DNA of 64,000 nucleotides, from contig NW_019091355.1 in assembly GCF_001949145.1 (NCBI RefSeq), positions 93,933-157,932 on the forward strand. The letters run 5' to 3'. How positions within the stretch are numbered: position 1 is the stretch's first letter; every line of letters starts with the position of its first letter. The position numbers and the translations under genes were made by a program. Shown here one piece after another: positions 10,446-22,319 of the stretch. A model generated the notes under the pieces. It was not told the origin of the DNA. It saw nothing but the letters and a program-made list of their open reading frames with translations, and did no database searches. The stretch is from Acanthaster planci. Taxonomy: Eukaryota > Echinodermata > Asteroidea > Valvatida > Acanthasteridae.

Positions 10446-12283
10446 TTCTTTCTGAACAACGAAGAAATAATACTGCAAGGGGTTTGAATATCATAAACTA
10501 TTTTAGGGTAATTTCCATTCCAACGCCCCTCCCGAAGACAAATCCTGAGTGTGAAATTGCCCAAAAGCACTCCAGAGAGAAATGTATTTTGTTAAAAACT
10601 TAACCCGTTCCATTCAAAACAGTTTAGGCACGGATACCAGCGTGTGTAACAGAAGTACGGTGTGAGTTTCGTCGTTGGCAATGCAAAGATACTATTCTGT
10701 AACCAAATTATTGGATGTGCTTGTTTACGTTTGAACTGAAAAAGGGCCGTTATTATACACCCCCACTGTCCGCCTTTTTTCCCAATTTATTCAGTCCAAT
10801 AACTATAAATAAATCTTAACATTGATTGATAAAACTAAGGATAATTTACATCGTAGAAACTTGTCACTCTGTGTGATGTACATGCGACCATTCTAATTTA
10901 TTTTAATAATCAAAATGAAAAATCGTAGCTTTCCGTGTGTGGGCTTTTTCAAAGAGCAAAACAGCGTTGTCTGTAGTATACGGTATCGATTTTCAAATTA
11001 AAACACAGTAATGGAATATTTATCTCATAGACGGCAGTCATTGCTCTTGCATACATGGTGAATGCGGCATGACTATGTGGACAACACCCTTCCGCTGTTG
11101 AAACCTGACGATAACAGCTTGATTTCATCAGTCACAAAGGACTTTTCTCGTAGAAATGAAACATAGATTGAATTGAAACGATGTTTCTCCTTCTAAAGAA
11201 CGGGGACCAGAGGCCAATCTCTGCGTTTTTATCTCCTTCTTCATTAAATCTGGCACGACGTTGCAAATCCAAATTTCGCGGTCATTTATTAACCGTAAAT
11301 CGCATTACAGTTTTTTTCTAATCGGCTTTAGTCGTTATAATTAGCTTAATCTTTGACTTGTGGATGTTGTACATGTCAAGACCCATCATTCTCAAAATCA
11401 CAATCTACTAACAGATGTAAAGCTTCCGTCTGGTGCGCAGATTACCTCTACTCGCTGTCAACCACATGCCGTTCTATTGTCTCATGTAGATGAAGTGGAT
11501 AACGAGGTATACGACTCAACGCTCGGCAAAGCCACCGTGAACTGTCGTAATTCATTTCCAGTGTTATCCTCGCCAATGATCTCAGCTGCAAATTTATTGA
11601 GCACTCACTGTGTAGAACAAAGAAAAAAGGAAAACGGATGTACTACAGTATGCAGAAATCTGCTTGAGGTATAAATGTATACCATGCTGAAACAGCCATT
11701 GTTATAATACACTGCTTTCGTTCAGACTGTTGAAAGAATCGATGATATTTCAAAAGTCATCATAGTCACCTCTGATTTCACTGTGAAATGAGAACAGTTT
11801 TACTATACAGCGCTATTATGAGTGTCGGCCGTATAGCAGTAGTTCATATTTCACAGTTTTCGTGCTCTGAAATGGCATTTTGTTGCTGCGGAATTTTCGT
11901 ACCCGCGGGAAGCTGAACACCCTACACGTGTCTGCGGAATGCTGTTCTTTTCATTCTAAATCAACAGCGGAGAAAATAGATTCTTTGACAACCACACACG
12001 GCCGTACCGTTGAGGCGCAATTTTCTCATCCGACGATGAAAAAAATATTCGGAGCTGGCTGAAGTGCAACTAATTTGCTTTTGATTGTAATTACTGGGTT
12101 CATTGATTTGCTGTTACCCTTCCATAAATGTCTTTTAATCCAAACATTTTCACAAAAATGCCCAAACACAGACAAATCATGGCTGAAGAACCGAAGTAAT
12201 GGAGAGACAGGATTTCTCACAGAGTATCTTTGCGAAATACGAATACAGTAATCAACCATTTATCCAGTACATGTACATGTAGA

Positions 12284-12370
12284 AGAAATGGAACGGACGC
12301 AAGCGCGGCACTACGGGGAGGGGCGCTAGGGGGGGCTAAAGACCCCCCCCCTCCAAAAATGGCTCTAGAA
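12284..12370. repeat. Dispersed GGGCGCT...CCCCCCC repeat, copy B
   Basis: Second patch of the G-run, CTAA, C-run arrangement described at 10383-10445. G-run and C-run could pair as a short hairpin. Confidence 0.45.
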
Positions 12371-12986
12371 CCGTCCTCGGTGGATGGTTTACGATAAAAC
12401 AACACACTGGAGACCTGACAGTTCGGCATAGATCCGGGTGAGTAAGAGGACGTGTAAGGGGATCATTCCCGAAATGGGGGCAATTCTAGCGAAGAAATAG
12501 GGACAAAAATTCCCACTATAAAATTTTACTGTGGAAAAATTGGCATCAGTCTGGAGTACTGTGATGAGTTATCAACAATTTTTAAATTTCTTACAGTATT
12601 TAAATGAAATGTCCTAACACATTTTTGTCAGTCAAACGTAATTCATAAGTGTATGTACAATGTAAGCAAACAACAAGCGTGGTTTTTAACATCGTGCTCA
12701 TCATTTCCATGAGGTGAACAACAAGAACCCATGACATGCACAAAAACTAGAAGCCTATTAGACAATTTCTAAAGGTAATTGAATTACCGAAAAAAATTCT
12801 CCAATAGGTGCTCAGTATACGAGTAAGTGTAGGATCACTCAAATTGCTTGGACTCTTTTCGTTTTCTTATTTTAAAAGCAGATGGTACAAAAAATCTTAG
12901 GCAAGTTTTCTCTGGAAAGTGAAATTAAAAAGTCGGTTTTTAGGTCTAAGATCTGGTAGATCTTACCTCGATGAAGTTTTTCAGCA

Positions 12987-13481
12987 TCATTCTGATAAAT
13001 CTGAGCTGCATGTAGTGGATATGTCATTGTTGCTTCCATCTCCAGTGGTGTCACTGTCATTGAGTTTGTTCTGCAGTTCATTAATGTAATGTAGTGCCAT
13101 TTGGAGAGTGTCATACTTGGACAATTTTCGGTGGCCAGATGGAACTTTTTGACGGAGCAAATCGAATGCGTTATTGATGTTATCCATTCGCCTTCTCTCA
13201 CGCGCATTTGCAGCCAAACGACGTGCGGGACGGTGCTTAGTTACCCAAAGCTGATGTTGAGATGTCATTGAACTTCGTGGTGCAATACTCCATCGTGTCA
13301 TGCTCCTTATTTGCTTTCGAGGTTCCTTACAGCCGGTAACGCCTTCGACAGGACAAGTTCCAAAGTGTCGGCAGGAGGCATTTTCCTGTTTGTTGAGGCC
13401 CTGACATTCACTGGCACTGTGAACACAACTTGTTACTGGCAAGACAAGATAGCTGAGTGTGGTTGTAGCGTTTGCCGCCAT
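12987..13481 (-). CDS. Atonal-family basic helix-loop-helix transcription factor, single coding exon
   Basis: 164 residues. The bHLH domain lies at about residues 87-140: basic region [15 protein letters not shown], helix 1 [13 protein letters not shown], a short loop, and helix 2 [28 protein letters not shown] is diagnostic of the Atonal group (ATOH1/ATOH7, Drosophila ato/cato); NeuroD and Neurogenin have KIETLR. Such factors dimerise with E-proteins, bind E-boxes and specify sensory and neural precursors. The loop between Pro114 and Leu120 has 5 residues against 7 in ATOH1 as I recall it. The N-terminal 85 residues and the Asn/Asp/Ser-rich tail are not recognisable. I chose the ATG at 13481 because it has a strong Kozak context (AAAATGG) and lies downstream of a TATA box. 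An in-frame ATG at 13544 lies beside that TATA box and would precede the expected transcription start. Confidence 0.85.
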   Translation of the reverse strand: MAANATTTLSYLVLPVTSCVHSASECQGLNKQENASCRHFGTCPVEGVTGCKEPRKQIRSMTRWSIAPRSSMTSQHQLWVTKHRPARRLAANARERRRMDNINNAFDLLRQKVPSGHRKLSKYDTLQMALHYINELQNKLNDSDTTGDGSNNDISTTCSSDLSE

Positions 13482-13545
13482 TTTGAATAGATAGCGTTTC
13501 AGAAGAGCGCAACAGGTTGCATGAGATTTGACGGTCTCTTTCACG

Positions 13546-13554
13546 CTTTTTATA
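13546..13554 (-). promoter_or_regulatory. TATA box of the bHLH gene
   Basis: TATAAAAAG on the minus strand. Transcription would start near 13520-13525, about 40 bases before the ATG at 13481. A CCAAT motif (+ strand, near 13586) and E-boxes CATATG (13675) and CAGGTG (13736) lie upstream. Confidence 0.6.
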
Positions 13555-13599
13555 AGAATTTAGAATCACCGAAATAATACAGTGAACCAATCAGAGGTG

Positions 13600-15658
13600 A
13601 GTATTTCACAGCACGGACTTCTGCTGAGGCTAATGCGACAACAGTAGTATTATTGGACAGAGACAAAGTACTTCATATGAGCCACGCTGCAGCATCTAAA
13701 CAGCTCATTGAAATAGTTATTGTCGTGCACTGAGGCAGGTGTGGTTTACAGACTCAAGTGCTTTCATTTCCAACTTATCTATAGATGAAATGGTCATATG
13801 CCTTAAGAATTTATTGGTTTGCCTGCTAGTGTCTCTTCCACACAAGTCATCTTTGCTATCACGACTCCGACATTATCTACGTTCACCCACCCATCCGAAG
13901 CACTTTAAATTTATTCACAAATTCATTTATTATTGATACCAAAGTCCTCCATCGCACTGTGGAAGTAATTAGACATTTTATGTTTTGGTTTTCCAAGGTG
14001 ACTGGAGATTTCTAGCAGATTTTAATATTAATGTCTAGTCCATTACGGAATATCTGACTGAGCTCGTCCAAGCGTGGCGAGTGATTCGTGTATGAGGTGT
14101 ATATATACACGTCTGTGCATTCGCTTTTTCCATTATGTCGCCTGTCGGTCGGTATTAAAAAATGATGGATAACTTGTCCAATCAGCTTCAATCCAACCGA
14201 CTCAGTTCTTTTCAATAACTGCTAAAGACCAATAAGTGTAACAGCACACGTGTGTTCATCTTTCTTTCTTTTTCAGTTGCTTTTATTTATGTTCTGCATC
14301 CTGTTCAGCAATTCAAAGCATTCAATATGAAAACTAAAACTCCGGTTCCAAATCACTGAGAACCTCTCTTTATATAGTGCTATCTCTATAACGGGAAGAT
14401 ATGACTGAACTGTCACACTAGGTTTATATGTGGTTTTTGGTGCACAACCACGGTTATTCCTGATCTAACCTATAACGTTCTATCTCTCTCTTCTCGTATT
14501 AAAACCAAATCAAAACTAAGTAACGCACCATTAACCGTTTTTACACTTAACAGTTGAAATGCCTGCTCTTCAATATCCTCTTTCTATGGGATCATTGACT
14601 TCGTCTTCATACAAGCACGTCCTACGTGAACTAGTACAGTACACGCAGGCAGTTTCCTTCGATGCCTTAACACGACAAATTCACAGAGCGCCATCTATAG
14701 TATCCTATCCACATTGTGCAAAACTGAAATAATTATAACATGGCTTGCGGATCGAAAGTGGGAAAAACAGGTCGATCGCTTTGGGAATTAGCGACAGTTT
14801 ACCATGCTTGACTGAGCTGGCTGTGCATGGATCCTCACACATACGCCAGTACACAGCAAAATATGGTGAGTGCATAAATGAGATCGGATCTTGAGCATAA
14901 AAATGTATGGATGGCAATTTTACATACACTGTCAATAATATTCAAATTTTATCATCAATGTTAACAGTATATGGATATCGACTAGAGTGCAAAATATATC
15001 TTTGAGGAAATGTGTCTTTCGGAAAGCCAACCGTAAAAACATGTGCCGGAAAACTTGAGGAATGTCGCATTCATGCACACTTGCGATATGGATAGAACTT
15101 TCACTCTTTCTAACGCCCATTATATACTGCAGGACCTGTCCTCTTGAAGGTCCGATCCTCGGGGCAAAGGTCTTATTACCCACCCTATCAAATATCATTG
15201 GGATGTACAACCTGTAGAGCGCCTGACAAGAACTGTGTGTCTAAAAACTAATAAACGACACAAAGTTTGAAAAGTTGACAATGAGCCTATAATACCGCTT
15301 ATTCTACGCCAAATCGATATTGTTTTGCAGAATGGCTGAGGCAATGTTATTGATATATTCTAACCTCGTGAAATTTATCCGAGTAGCCTAACCATGGGGC
15401 GAATTATCTGGGGCCGTATAAAATGTGTTTAAGATTTATTGATCGATAGAAAGTTTCCTGGATTTAAATGTACAATTTAATTAACACAAATGAAATGATG
15501 TTCTTCTCAAGATAACTGGATCAAGTTTCAAAACAGCATCTGTCTAAATTATGCATCGGTTTAATAACACGAGAATAAAAACCTTCGTTGGCAGTTTTTG
15601 CGCTAAAAAATATAAATTGAAGTGTGGCAGAAAGTGTACTGTTATCGGTAATTGCATC
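13600..15658. other. Upstream and intergenic DNA of the bHLH gene
   Basis: No exon or transposon recognised. E-boxes in the first 200 bases could be regulatory, but E-boxes are common by chance. Confidence 0.4.
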
Positions 15659-15804
15659 ACTGCAAAAACTGGAACACCCCAGGTGTTATCAGAGGACTAC
15701 ACCAACACTTTTTACTGGTGTTGGTGTTATTTGGTGTTACTTTTAACATCCTCGAGTGCACTGTAACACTTTTAAATGTGCAAAGTAACCACAGTTTTTG
15801 CAGT
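15659..15804. mobile_element. Short MITE with 13-bp terminal inverted repeats
   Basis: ACTGCAAAAACTG at 15659-15671 is the exact reverse complement of CAGTTTTTGCAGT at 15792-15804. The 146-bp unit contains repeated GGTGTTA/TAACAC words in both orientations, so it can fold. It has no coding capacity. No clear target duplication beyond the repeat ends. Confidence 0.65.
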
Positions 15805-18770
15805 AACTCTGGGGCAAACCTAACCTTTTGAAAACGCAGACATTTAGAAAACCTTAATACTCTATACTTACAAGGTCATTTAACTGAGCTTTTTGAAGAT
15901 TGATTAACCGTTGAAACATTTTTCCTGAATTTTTGTGGAATCCGTGACATCCATTCTCGGAGTGCACCGCTGAATGATAACAACAAACAGTTAAAACAAA
16001 GTAGGCCTGCACTGTCTGTCGAGGTTGGCGACTAACGCACATACAGCTCAGTTATAGCTCAGCTCGCTACAAGAATCCCAGCATTCAGCACGATATATAA
16101 TGATCCGCGATGAAACGAAGCGCGTTCGTTTAAGGGTTCAATTCTTCAGCAGGGGCAGGGCTAGCAATTTGCTGGAATTCTGCTTTTGCTGATTATTATT
16201 CGTATAAGGGATGAGATTGCGCGTACATATATTTGCTTCTGCATATTAGCTAAATAGATTATAGTACAAAACTAGTATACATGGGAAAAAATGTTACCCA
16301 AATTATTAAAGAAGCAGATGAACATTGCCTACATGGGGAGTCCTACGTGCTCAGAATTGAGTTTGGAAATTAATTTCAAGTGGCCATGGTTTGTTTTCCT
16401 GATGACGTCACACTTTAATATTCTGGTCGTGATATGTGCATATTATGCCACACTGAAGATGTTATTACTTCACGAGTTTTTCTTGATATTAGTTTTCCTG
16501 CTACATTATGATCCCTAGACACAGTGACGTCACTCACAAACGAAATTCAGCGTTTAAACTCCATTTCTTTATTGAAAAGCCAGTGCTGTATAAACTCATT
16601 CAAATTTTCCACGATAGGGGATATTTACATAGGTAGACGGATCTAGATACTCTCTTTGAATGCTTGTTGATTATGTGACGGCAACTACTCATGATTTATT
16701 TCCGGTAATCAGCCGGCCGAAGACTATGTGTGAGCTGCACCTGAAATACGAAGTTATTATTGGGCAATTAGAGATGTACCAATGTGGGTTAAAAGCGTGA
16801 GTCGCATATCTGTTATGGTCCAAAGCGCACCGTATGACAATGCCACGCGCCGCTCCTGATGCTTGCACGTGCATCCAGAGCAAGAATGGTTTCACAAACG
16901 ACACAATGAGTCAGCATCTCTGACGGTGAAACTGTCCTCCACAGACAAGTAGACGTTTTCATAGATTCAGTCGAGCGTGTCCCCCGCTCCACCAAAACGT
17001 TTACGCGAAGTTATGTTGTCCAAGACATACAACCCTCTTAAAACTCTACAGACTTTACATTTTGCTGTTATTAGCTAGGAGGTCGAAGCTGCCGCTGTAT
17101 AAGGATGCTTTCCCCTCATGACTTTCTATAACTTAGCCAATGATTCCGTAATGACGCCTGTAGGATGGAAAGATCTGTTAAAAACAATCTGGAGATGTGT
17201 TGATTAAATAATGTGTTGGGTAAAGGTTAGTCGATTTCGAAATAATATAAAATAATATAATATAATATAATATAATGGCAAAAACATTTCCATCATTTAG
17301 TTCGCATTGACCGATATCATATATGTGCATTTTACCTTTTTTGAACACACGACTCTTGTAAGCGCTGAAGTTAAATATTATCTTGAAAGTCGTGTGTGAC
17401 GTCGACCAACGCTTGATTAATTAGTGCAGCCTCTGATAGTGAGAATTAGCCCAACCAGGAAATGAAGTCTTCACACGTGGTAATCCCAGAAAACCTCATG
17501 CAGTCAACTTCGCATCAGTACTGTCAAATAACTCAAGGGAGAGCTGTTTTTCCCTTTGATTTAAATAAATGGAAGGCTTGAGAAGCCACAATAGGGGCAA
17601 TGGGCGATCGAACACTACATTGAAGTACACGAGACCTATACAGTCAATTCGCCAGGACCGCCGACTGAATTGAAGTAGGGGAACCCGTGCATTAAATGAC
17701 TCGCGTGCCAGACTATTGACTTATGCCTTCTCTGCTGCGACAAACTGTCTGCCTCTATACACTCAAAAAATACACATCAGCGTGCGCCTTTTATTCCATA
17801 TCACCTCAAATAAACAAAACAACAGCTCGCACTCGAAGATCGCCAAGAATAAAATATTCCTTGCTGCTTTTACCGCAACCAATAAATTATGGAATCTGTC
17901 CGATTCTCGGCAATAACGGCGAATGACAATTGAACAGCAGGGTAATGCACCAATGGTTTTGCAATGGGCGTTGGCACACGTGCGTCATTTGGAAAGCAGT
18001 GTAGCGTGTTCCGGGAGCGATGGGCGGTCATTACGGCGCGCAAGCCCCGTAGCTGAGTCAGTGCACACCTGCATGGCTCCACTCACTTCTCTTTGAGATG
18101 TATTTCACAGTGTGTGACCTCCCAAAAAGGAGGAATTAAGAGATAAACCCAGAAATCAGATGGCTTAATACCATCATCATCACCATGATAATGAGTATGC
18201 ATTTCTCGTAAACTTTCCGGTATTTTGTTTCTCATTATTCGTGTCTGCTTCGCAAGGACCTTGGTCGCTACCGATTAACTGACGAGAACCATTGGAGACA
18301 ATCACATCGGCACCCATCAGTGACCATCTACAAACCATTACTTAAGTTAAATGGTGCATTTGACTCTTTCTAGCTAGAGTTTCAACTACGAAATGTAACG
18401 ATATACGAAATTATATCATGACCCCTGCCACCGACCGTTTGCGTTCGATAAGATGAATCTTGATGAACATGCATGCAGTTGCAACACTGATAAAGAAAAC
18501 TGGTTACGGTAGCTGTGGTCGAGGAAAGTTGTAAAAAATACTAAGGAACAGATGAGAGGAGACACTAACAACCGAGCTCGGTTACTTCGGAGACTCTTTT
18601 TTTTTACCCCAAGAACTCATTCACACTTCTAGTTTAATAAACAATAAATAAGTTACAGCATGACATCGGGCTGGCTGCACATTGCATGTGGCAGTGCCTG
18701 GGTTCGGGTAGAAGGCTAAGTTCTTTCGAATAAAAATAATGGAAATTTGAGAACATTTATGTACATCATC
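15805..18770. other. Intergenic DNA, no gene recognised
   Basis: Only short frames without family resemblance. It contains a TAATA microsatellite near 17240-17275. Confidence 0.45.
17241..17275. repeat. (ATAAT)n microsatellite
   Basis: Run of AATAT/ATAAT pentamers, about seven imperfect units. Confidence 0.8.
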
Positions 18771-18774
18771 CCTA

Positions 18775-19068
18775 CTGTCGGCCCGTTCCCCTTTCAACAG
18801 TACGTGGCCCGCCTCTGTACTGTCTGCTCGCTTCTCTTTCTGCACGGTGACCCACCGCCGTCTACTATCAGTTTGCTCCTCCTTCTACAAGGTAGCCCAC
18901 CTCCGTCCACTGTTGGCCCGCTCCTCCTTGGAGGCCTACCTCCGTCTACTGTCGGTCTACTCCTCCTTATGGCACAGCTCACCTATTTCGGCCCGTTCCC
19001 CCTTCTACACGTGGTGGCCCACCTCTGTCTATACTGTAGGCCTGCTCCTCCTTCTCAGCCGGTCCCAA
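18775..19068. repeat. Degenerate minisatellite, units about 45-60 bp
   Basis: Variants of CCGTCTACTGTCGG followed by CGCTCCTCCTTCT recur about five times with intervening CCCACCTC words. Reading frames across it on both strands are low-complexity products of the repeat, not genes. Confidence 0.7.
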
Positions 19069-19069
19069 T

Positions 19070-22000
19070 CTCTTCCCACCCGTTCCTTCGTCTGCACAAT
19101 CTTCATCGGCCACGGCTACCGTAGCATATCGGGTTGTTTTTGTCAGCGTTAACTCGGAGCGGCGGGATAATGTGTCTACAGGGGAGGCCATGAATACTTC
19201 TGGGTTGTTTATGGGCAAATACCTGTTACATTGAGTTTGTCGGTTTGTCAATTTTCATTCTTACACAGTTAATACAAGTGCGACCACAAGGGCGGGGGGG
19301 GGATTTTACGACCCTGTCAAACCAGGCGTCCAGCAAACGTTCAATACACAATTTTACAAAACTATTAAACCAAGCAACGAAAGTTTATTTCCACTGTCAT
19401 TTAGCTAACACAAATCAAAAAGTGGGAAATCAACATGGGATACAAAAATGTACTTGCCAACTTACTGCAGCAAAAAAAATTGTTGTGGATGACGACCCTG
19501 CTGGTTTTCATAGAACTGAGGCATCTGAATGACTGACCGACCGACCAACAGACTGACGACCATGTGCCCCGATAGACTATAGACCGACGGGCTGACCGAC
19601 TGAGCGCTTAAACGGTGCAGCTTAGTTTTTACAAACGACGGACGATTATGCCCGACCCATTATGTCCACCGAACGACAGTGTCCGACCCATTATGTCCGA
19701 CAGCCGATTGGTAATTATTAAACCTTGCCAGTCTTTTCAAATAGAAATAGGGCCTATACATGACTGTTACTAATTTGACCGTGACTAAATCCCGTGATGT
19801 CTAAACTGACTCACTGGTCCGGAATTTCACAGTTATGCAAACGTCCGTTTAAATCAAGCATGCAGCGAGTAATTTCAAGTGATTGTCGGAAATTAAAATG
19901 TTATGATCGGCGGCAATGTGCAATTACTGTTAATGACTACATTGTGGTGTCAAATTATTGTGACGGAGACTAGTCAAGATGTGAGATTTAAATTTGTCTG
20001 ACACAATGGTGAAATGCATGCGAATTGTACTGCTTTTAAGATGATAGCCGTTAAATAATGGATGGGTGGGGAAAACATCTACAGCGCTACACCCTTGAGA
20101 CACCATACAAGGTTCCATGGTCCAAAGTCAACAACGCTAGAGATGTCACATAAATGGCGTATAGACAAATTATTGAAACCAGCAAAACATTCCATGAATA
20201 TTTTTTTTTCTGCGAGAAAAGTCATAAAAGCTGAGATGATCTATTAGTGTACAGGTATGCCTTTTCATTTTTATATTTTTAGAACAAAATTTATTGCTTT
20301 TTGAGCGATCCAGCGAAACGAAATTTTCTGCACACACACACGGTGACCGGTCTCAGCTCACGCTAATCCGCCAGCACGATGCGGACCAGCCGGTTGTTGT
20401 TCCTTCCCGAACTAGAATGAAGTTTCCTTTAACTTCCAAGAAAGAACTTCGAGGGCTAAAGGGAATGTTCGCCCGGCATAGCTACATAGCGGTTTCTGTT
20501 ATCTCGCCAGTGTAGTGATGAATATAGGCGCAGTTTCATTATCCCATTTTATCACAACACATGAGAATGATCTTAAGACGATGCATGAGGGGACATGGTT
20601 CTTTCATAAATGATTACAAGGCATCAATAATCTTCCCGCATCATTTGCCATAAACTTTTTGTGCTGGTATGTGAAAAGTGAAACGCCGGTGAAGAAACGC
20701 AAAAGTAAGCAAAGCAAATATACCGTAACTACATGAATAAATATTCCAAATCCCCCTCCCCCAGTGTTATGTGACTTCATTTGGTTTTATCTTATACCTT
20801 TACTCATTATTATTGGATGCTGACAACTGAATTAATATTTACCAACAGTCAGGGTTTTGGCAATACACAACTCGAGCCAATAGGAACATAATTATTCCTA
20901 TTGTGGTTAACTTTAAATTAGTCAGGAAGACTTCCATCTAAAAGCAATTCATCCTATTGACAAGAAAAAGCATATCCACTGATTGAAAAGAAAGAAATCG
21001 GCGCGATGTAAAGACAGAAATGTGTATACAACGCCACGAGCACACGTCTAATCGTCCGTGGCGACCGCCACAACACAGCCGGCGTATGGGGCTCAGACGG
21101 TGCGAAGTGTGCCGAAACTTTCCCGCCTAATCAGAATACACGTGCTACGCCCCAAAGGAGGTTCTCCCCACTTTACGTTATTGATTATCCTCCATAACCT
21201 TCCTTACGATCTCGCTATCAATGATATTGCAGTATCTCTGCCAGTGTCCATGCAACGGCTTGCGGGGCGTAACATTAATTTCTGTAGCTGTTGTTCTGCA
21301 AAACCGAGTGTAATTAGTTCAAGCTATTGTAATTACTTATATCGCGTGGACTTTGATCAAGTAGTCTTTGTAGATGGGGCGCTTGTCTGAATAGACGAAT
21401 CCGGTTCGTGCAAATAGAACCCACTTCATGCGCTAAATTTCTTGGTTGCTACCAAATACTTGACACCTCGACCTGTCCAAACGCCCCCAAGGTCTGATTT
21501 AAAATCTCATTGTGATTTTGACATGGCGTTGTGTAGTGCTCTTGGCATTTAATCATCGTTGAAGTTAATAACTTTCTAAAAGACCATCTTAAGTTTCCAA
21601 AGTTTTTCTGGCTTACCTGGTGTAATTGGATATACTTGATTGCGCAGTTAACACATATACAGAAAAAGTGAACAAAATATTATAGTGCCAATGAGTAAAA
21701 GGACTATAACAATACACGTTCACCATTCTTGCAAATAGATTCTAACTCTTGGCAAACAGCGAGGGGTGCCTTCGAAAAAAAACCTCGATTCCGTAAGCTA
21801 CAAGCCTAGCCAGTATATATCCCGACTCACTTGAAAGGTAATCGTTCTGCACACCAGATACAAGTTACAAGTTTGGAGGAGCGTTACATCATAATAATTT
21901 TAGGCGATGAATGTAGGCCTTCCTCATTTTATGCACTGTCTGACAGTACTTTCGTCTCTACTACCTTCACACAATGAGGACGTCAGCACATTGCATGAAT

Positions 22001-22150
22001 CTTTTTATGACAGTTTTTCTGCGTATTTAAGAGCTCTATGTTCATTTACCTTTGGCATTTGTTCAAGAAGGGTTTTACTCAGTCTTCATTTGGGTGGCTG
22101 TATGCTCTGTAAAGGCAATGCACATAGTGTCCGTGGAGTGATGCTCTTTT
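19070..22150. other. Intergenic DNA, no gene recognised
   Basis: Short frames without recognisable domains. Nothing else identified beyond a GACCGACCGACC-rich patch near 19535-19600. Confidence 0.45.
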
Positions 22151-22156
22151 CAGAGT

Positions 22157-22314
22157 CTATACTTACCAGGGTTTCGTAGGATTTTACAACCTGGAACTCA
22201 TGCTGTGTTCAGAGTTGTTGGAAACAGCTGGGAGCCTATACTTACCAGGGTTTCGTAGGATTTTACAACCTGGAACTCAGGCTGTGTTCAGAGTTGTTGG
22301 ATACAGCTGGAAAT
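22157..22314 (+). repeat. Tandem duplication, 79-bp unit, two copies
   Basis: Copy 1 at 22157-22235 and copy 2 at 22236-22314 share CTTACCAGGGTTTCGTAGGA and ACAACCTGGAACTCA with only a few mismatches near the end. High identity suggests a recent duplication. Confidence 0.9.
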
Positions 22315-22319
22315 ACAGT

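Larger units (their letters stand above)
9416..12986. other. Intergenic DNA, no gene recognised
   Basis: Short reading frames only, none matching a family I know. It contains two related C/G-rich repeat patches (listed separately). The last few hundred bases may be 3' UTR of the bHLH gene. Confidence 0.5.

Noticed and set aside
12872-13207. Open frame overlapping the bHLH gene on the minus strand, with a GAGGTAAGA donor near 12966
   Set aside because: Its frame lacks the bHLH residues. The donor-like site lies after the bHLH stop codon, so it would only matter for 3' UTR splicing.
16050-16155. tRNA-like A box (TAGCTCAGCTCG) and B box (GGTTCAATTC), suggesting a tRNA gene or SINE
   Set aside because: The boxes are about 80 bases apart, and I found no cloverleaf pairing, tail or flanking duplication.
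18621-19251. Several overlapping frames rich in Pro, Leu, Arg and Ser
   Set aside because: They arise from the minisatellite at 18775-19068 and have no domain.
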